NCBI GenBank assembly: GCA_022829145.1
Contig: CM040743.1
Span: forward strand, 11,798,146 to 11,862,145
DNA length: 64,000 nt
Direction of reading: 5' to 3'
Source of the DNA: Albula goreensis
Lineage: Eukaryota > Chordata > Actinopteri > Albuliformes > Albulidae
Within the stretch, counting starts at the first letter, position 1; the number at the start of each line of letters is the position of its first letter. The translations under genes were made by a program, and so were the position numbers. Of this stretch, positions 58,395 through 64,000 are shown piece by piece. Below the pieces are notes generated by a model, which saw nothing but the letters and a program-made list of their open reading frames with translations, did not search any database and had not been told where the DNA came from.

Positions 58395-61300
58395 GGTTGG
58401 ACACATGAAATATCCATATACCCAGGCTGTGCACATATAATTCAGATTCCATCATGGCACATTACCCCTTTCTGCAGGGCCCCGCTGGTAAATTACCGTG
58501 ATATTACCGCTTTCTGCAGGTACATTCCTCCGCTGTTCCTCAATCCTGAAAGCACAGGTACTTAGGACAGGTGTACTGAGGACCCGCTGATCTGACTGCC
58601 ACTGCACCACACAATCAATCCATACTATCATAACATGCAACTTCATACACTGGTGTATCTATAAGATAAAAAAATCTGTTAAGCTAGATGAATTAACATT
58701 CACCAACGAGTGTATTTTTAACATTATTTACTTGTGGGGGAAAAACAATGACAATCCCATAAGCTTATCAACAGAGATTGATCTCAACTCCTCCTATGCA
58801 AAAATACTGACACTGCAGTCTGTGTGAGTTGCAGTATACTGAGTCTGCAGGTCCTCTCTTGTGATTGACCTCTATCCCTAGTGCAACACCACAGTTATTC
58901 TAAAGGAGCGCGCACTGTATGAGCCACCAGGCTGTGGGACGTGCTCACGGGGAGAGATGCTGCTCATTCATTTGTGGCACTGATGCAGACTAATGATGTT
59001 CTGGGTGGGGGGGGGGGGGCATCCTGCAGCCACTGGATTCTGACAAAAAAAAAAATCTGACATTAGGCTGACCTTCTCCTCACTTCTCATACATTCCTTT
59101 CAACCCTGGTCTCAGTTTGTCCGACTCCTACCCCTGGGATGTGGCGTATCCAAGGAGAGCGTGTCCAGGCCTGGTGGTGAGGTCTGACTCAGAGCACAGC
59201 ACACATAACCAAAGCAAAGGCCTGCCCTTCTTTTCCATCACCTCAGAATGAGGAGAGTGTGGGAACATTCTTCTGCTGGGAATGGCACAACATGTGGCAA
59301 GGCACAAATAGACAAGTTTGCCTCCTCTTTTTCCAGTCCAAGGTTCAATGGCATGAGTTCTCTAAAATATGAATTTCACAAACCCCCACCCCAGTCCACA
59401 CACAGCCTCCAAACATGCTCTTTCCAAAAACCTTTCTTTTTTTGTTAATGTAAAAAGCTCCACCTTCCAGCTGAGCTTCAGTAGGGCTATACAGGAGTGA
59501 CAGATGCCAACAGCCCCATCCCCTGACAAAATAAAAGAATGAAAGAAAAGGATTTCCTCATTCAAATCCAATTTCAGCGACACAAAGAAAGAGAGGAGGC
59601 AGGGCTTTGGAATGCTTTTAAGAAACCATTTACTTGACAGGAAAACTTCTCTCATGTGGCCCTGAAAATAAGTGGGCTTTGTCTTGTGGAACACAGCCAC
59701 CTTGACCATGTGAACTCTCTTAAATTAAAATGCAGCTACTTCAAGTAAGGACAAGGAAACAAACAGGGAGCTTGGATTCACATCCAAATGTGTTTCTGGA
59801 CTGAATCTGTAAGGTTCATATTATCTTCTGCGATGTAATCTATAGAATCGCAGAAATGTATTATGTCTGAAACCAACTGTAGCTTTGAAACCAATTGTGC
59901 CTTCGGTTTGAAAATTAAGGAAACAATAGTTAAAAAAGAAATATCTGATGAAAACTTGTATTTGTAAGTTACTACATTGTAATTAGTAACCAAGGCTACT
60001 GTACAATAAATAACCTGGTGTAAGGAGTGCAAAACCAGGATCCCTGGGCTGTAGAATCAGGTAATATGGTCTGCTGAACCCTCTTTTAGTCCTCCACCTG
60101 ATTTTATAATATTTCCAACGTCTGGATGCGTTTATGTTGGGGAAATCCAAACAAATATTGCTGGTTTCAGACTGAAACATTGTGGTGAATCATAGAGTAT
60201 AGACAGCCATCTCATGGAAGTCACTGGGTTCAATTATTACTCTGCCTACTAGAATCACGGTCGAGGAACATGACGCTATTTTAGGTTACCAGGGTTCACT
60301 CCATGACGCAAATGTTTTTTCCTTAAAATTTTCTTGTATTCTGAGACTCTAAATCATATATACACAATTACACAGTCTCAAGTTTGGTTTCCTGAAACAA
60401 GATGAAGTCAACTACCCTCTATGGCTTCTCTAATCACCAACTACAAACATCACTGAAACTTTACAGAAGGTCTAGAATACCAATTGCAGAGTATAATTCA
60501 ACTTGCATTTTTAAATGACCTGCAGGTATCCAAAGAAAATGGTCCAATATCTGAAGAGAGTTCAAAACCAAGAAGTAATAAAGCTTTTCTGAAAAAGAAG
60601 GAAGCCCACCACCTTATCATAAGTACTGTAATGCTGGATGTATAACAGAAGTTATCTTATCTGAATGTTCTCAAGTGAGGCAGCTCCTTCTGTCCTTCAG
60701 ATACTTTACGGTTAGGTTTCTAATGTTAGAAATGTTAAGAGATGTTATCTTCATATTTAAAATGAAGACAGGGCAGGAAACAGCTGTAGATCAAATTGTG
60801 AAAGGTGTAGTGTTTCATCTTTCACACGCTATCAATTTGTTTCAACAGTGGTAGTGTGCCCTATCTGTTAATTATTCCATTTATAGACATTTCCATAATT
60901 GAACCATTTACTGAAACTAAGAAGCTTCCCTGTACTGTGACTACAAAAAGAGGAGAGGGAATGAAACTAAACATTACAGAGATAGACAGTGGCAAACTGT
61001 TTTTAATTAGCCTTTATTTTTTATGTAAAGATTGATTAATTGCAATGGTTTACAGTTTTAGAAAAAACTATTAATCAGTTGGAAACAACTTGGGTGATGT
61101 AATCCACATAGCAAATCAGTTTGACAAGTCTACATTAATATTCCTACATCACTTCATGATTAATTAAAAGTGGCTGGGAAATTTTCTTCCAATTTGCAAT
61201 CACGTAGAGAATCTTTCCTTTTTGCTAAGAAAATAGCATTTCACAAATTAATTATAATACGCTATAACAGCATTAAGAGTGGTAGACTAACTCTCTGAAG

Positions 61301-61429
61301 ATTACGACAATATCCGTCAATGTCCGACAACTGACATCCCAGAACATTCAGCAGGACAACTACCGGCCCCACCCCCAGACCCCCGCCCCCACCCCCCAAA
61401 CCTCCAGTGTAGAGTCTTTAGAAATGTCA

Positions 61430-61700
61430 CAGTTTATTCAAAGTCACGTCCGCTGCTGGCGAACAGCTCAGCCCATGACCGATTGTGTGCTGAGCTCTCT
61501 GATGGCGCTGGGGCAGACTTCGCACCTCCGCCACCTGGAGCAGTGATCATGTGAACGGCACGCCTCCACCGAGAGGGCAGTGCCACTCTGGCTGGGTGGC
61601 GGAGCTCTGCCAAACCAGTTTAATTACCTCAGTGCCAGGCCAGTACCAGGGGATGAGCCTGCACAAGCCTGTTTCCACAGGCCCTACAGCACTGGGGGCA
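61430..61700. other. CpG-enriched, GC-rich pocket in intron 1
   Basis: About 11 CpGs by eye between 61445 and 61605 (CACGTCCGCTGCTGG, GAACGGCACGCC), preceded by a C-rich tract at 61363-61400. Open frames on both strands have no recognisable homology. A possible regulatory element. Confidence 0.3.
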
Positions 61701-62260
61701 TATCCAGGCACACCACACTGCCATGAGGTAAGCTTGGAATATGGTACCTTCAGGTTGGCTGTATAAATCATTCAGAAATGCCCTGCAGGACAAACGCACA
61801 TAAAAACCGTTCCTGAGTACTTCAGACTCCAATGCAGCTACCCTCTGCTACATTCAGTATGGAGAAATAAGAAAATTTTGTTTTAAACATTGTAAAATGG
61901 TAGCCAGACATTAGATACTGTTTTGGAAAACATCTGACAAGATATTTTTGCAGAATACTCATGGACACTTTTTGGAAACTCAGAGACTTTGTTTATTCAA
62001 TCTTTTTATATGTTAAAATTAACAAAATTATTAAATTGTACATGTAATGAGCAGCAATTCTGTTTCACTATGAAGAAATGCCACCAGACTGTAGGCACCT
62101 AATTTCCCCAGAAACACTTATGCATGCGTGTCACACCTCAGACAAACTGCTACAACTGAATAAGTCTGAAATGCATGTATTTGCACTATTTTAGTGACTG
62201 AGTGACCTCTCAAGATAAGACTCTCCAAAATAGTTTGTCTTAAAATGAGAGGCAAGTAAA

Positions 62261-62280
62261 AATATATATATATATATATA
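62261..62280. repeat. (AT)10 microsatellite
   Basis: Twenty bases of pure AT. Confidence 0.92.
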
Positions 62281-63224
62281 CACATATGAGAAGATGTAGA
62301 AAACCAGTGTGGGTTTTCAAAGTACTCCTACTAGTCTCACTCATCTTCTGAAGATTTTCTTTACTGAGTGGAGGGGGAAAATACCACCTCCCATTAGAGT
62401 GGAATACAAACAACAACACTGACACATGCATGAAATGTAAATATGTCAGTCCTTCACACATCATCACCATAATGAATGCTGCCATTATGTTCTCATACTG
62501 TGAAATGACGGCCTTTGATCATGAGTCTAGAGTATTCCATTTTTGGTGTACTTCCCTAGAGACGAAACATTACATCATAGACAAAAGGATAGAGATCTGG
62601 GCAACAGCTAGAGGTGGCCTAAAATCAAGGCACCACCCCAAACAGATGTGTTTCAATGTACCAGCTGAACAGAGGCGCTCAAACAATTGAAATTAAATGA
62701 TAGGAGGTGTGGTTATGCAAGTTCCGACAACTAGTCCGCAACCACTGCCCTTAGGCTACAGATAACCTATGGCTGCTCTAAGGCATTTTCTACTAGATGC
62801 CTCAACTAGTGCGGTCACCTTCTTAACAGCATAAAAAAACCATGTCTCCCAGCATTGATCTCTTTTCAGCATGAAGCAGGAGGTGACAGCCGTTCTGTGC
62901 TTATTTAGACTGTGGAGGAATGCAGGAATGACTCTGGCATTCTGACAGTGGCCTTTTCCTGCATTGACCTCTGTGTTTAGGGGCTTTGCTTTGAGCTATA
63001 CTGGGCCCCATACCACCTGCCTTCTCTGCTCTGTTAGCTCATAATGCCAGACATGCTGTGCTGAAGGACACCTTCATGCACATACACAAGGAACAAAGTT
63101 CCTTATGTGAGCTGCTCTCTACATTTAAATTCAGAATTCAGTAACAGAACTTCCAGCCTTTCTTGCGCTGACAAGCCAGGAAAAGCTAGGAATAGGAAGA
63201 AAAAAAAAAAAAAAAAAACCTATG

Positions 63225-63339
63225 ACGGGGTGGTTTTTCTTCTGGAGCGTTACATCACCTTCGAGGAACTCCGCTAGAAGTGAACCTTCCATTTCAAAAA
63301 CAGAAAAATAAATTAACGTTTAAAAATAAACCACCCCGT
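63225..63339. repeat. 12-bp inverted repeat spanning 115 bp
   Basis: ACGGGGTGGTTT (63225-63236) is exactly complementary in reverse to AAACCACCCCGT (63328-63339), with a 91-bp interior. No target duplication flanks it, so it is not clearly a mobile element. Confidence 0.8.
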
Positions 63340-64000
63340 AAATCAAAATGGCTAATCAGTAGGAACGCTGAACTAAACAGAAAAACCCCAAAACCGCAGA
63401 CCTTAAACAGACGTAATAGCTTCGAAAAGGCCTCTCATTATATTGCCTCACATTCATAAAACAAAAAAATCGTTCAAACATGGAAGTGAGAGAAAGGGAG
63501 GCAGGAGGCGGGACCCTGAGAAAAGAGGAGGGGCACAGACACAGACAGGACAGCCCTCATATGTCAAAGAACAGACCTTTTCATGTCCACTTCACAATAC
63601 AAACACTAACAGGCAGCCAAAAGCTTACATGGCATAGCCAATGGAGAGTGTGCTGAAAGGGTTCAAATAATTACTCTGGTTTGTTTCTGAGAGCTATCAA
63701 AATGTCAGGCGCTTTGCTGGCAGTCGACTGGGGAACCATTTAATCCTGCATCAATAAAACTTCCCCGATCCCCAGACTAATAAAACACACAGGTGTGCAA
63801 ATAGACCATCTCTAACCACACATCCAAAATGGCAGTGGGGTTCAGGGAGACGTCTGTCTACGATTTAACAACCTCTCAATCGCATCATTTTATATATGTA
63901 CAAACAGAGACATAAGCAAGCAAGTGCATACACGCTCAAACACAAGAGCATTTTGGATAATGGAACACTTTCCTGCATTGTTTGCAGTTACTCCTACTGA

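Overview
The window looks like nuclear DNA from a ray-finned fish. Coding sequence is sparse, introns are long and AT-rich, long (AC)n microsatellites recur, and there are a fish-type tRNA-derived SINE fragment and a short hAT-type DNA transposon. The species cannot be named from the sequence alone.

One gene can be supported, on the minus strand: EXT1 (exostosin glycosyltransferase 1), a Golgi/ER heparan sulfate co-polymerase subunit. Ten consecutive coding exons, equivalent to exons 2-11 of vertebrate EXT1, lie between 18728 and 1214. All have GT-AG boundaries and compatible phases. Their coding lengths sum to 1279 nt, which is the last base of one codon, 425 codons and a TAA stop. As I recall the human protein (746 residues, with exon 1 supplying about 320 codons plus two bases), this matches residues 322-746 with no insertion or deletion. 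Exon 1, which encodes the cytoplasmic tail, membrane anchor and most of the GT47 domain, is not present and must lie beyond 64000.

Layout: 1-1213 is 3' UTR or downstream DNA. 1214-18728 holds exons 11 to 2 with nine introns. These introns carry an (AC)n array (intron 8), a 769-bp hAT element with a perfect 8-bp target duplication (intron 7), a perfect 26-bp palindrome (intron 3), and a cluster of (CT)n, (AC)67 and (GA)n arrays next to exon 3 (intron 2). 18729-64000 is the 3' portion of intron 1, at least 45.3 kb, with no recognisable exon. It holds several CpG-rich pockets, AT-rich homeobox-motif-like stretches that may be regulatory, a 40-bp-period minisatellite, (ACGC)10, a SINE fragment bracketed by 53-bp direct repeats, and many simple repeats.

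I found no convincing new gene system. The most checkable observations are the intact hAT insertion, the SINE between long direct repeats, the repeats beside the exon 3 acceptor, and the CpG-rich islands in intron 1.
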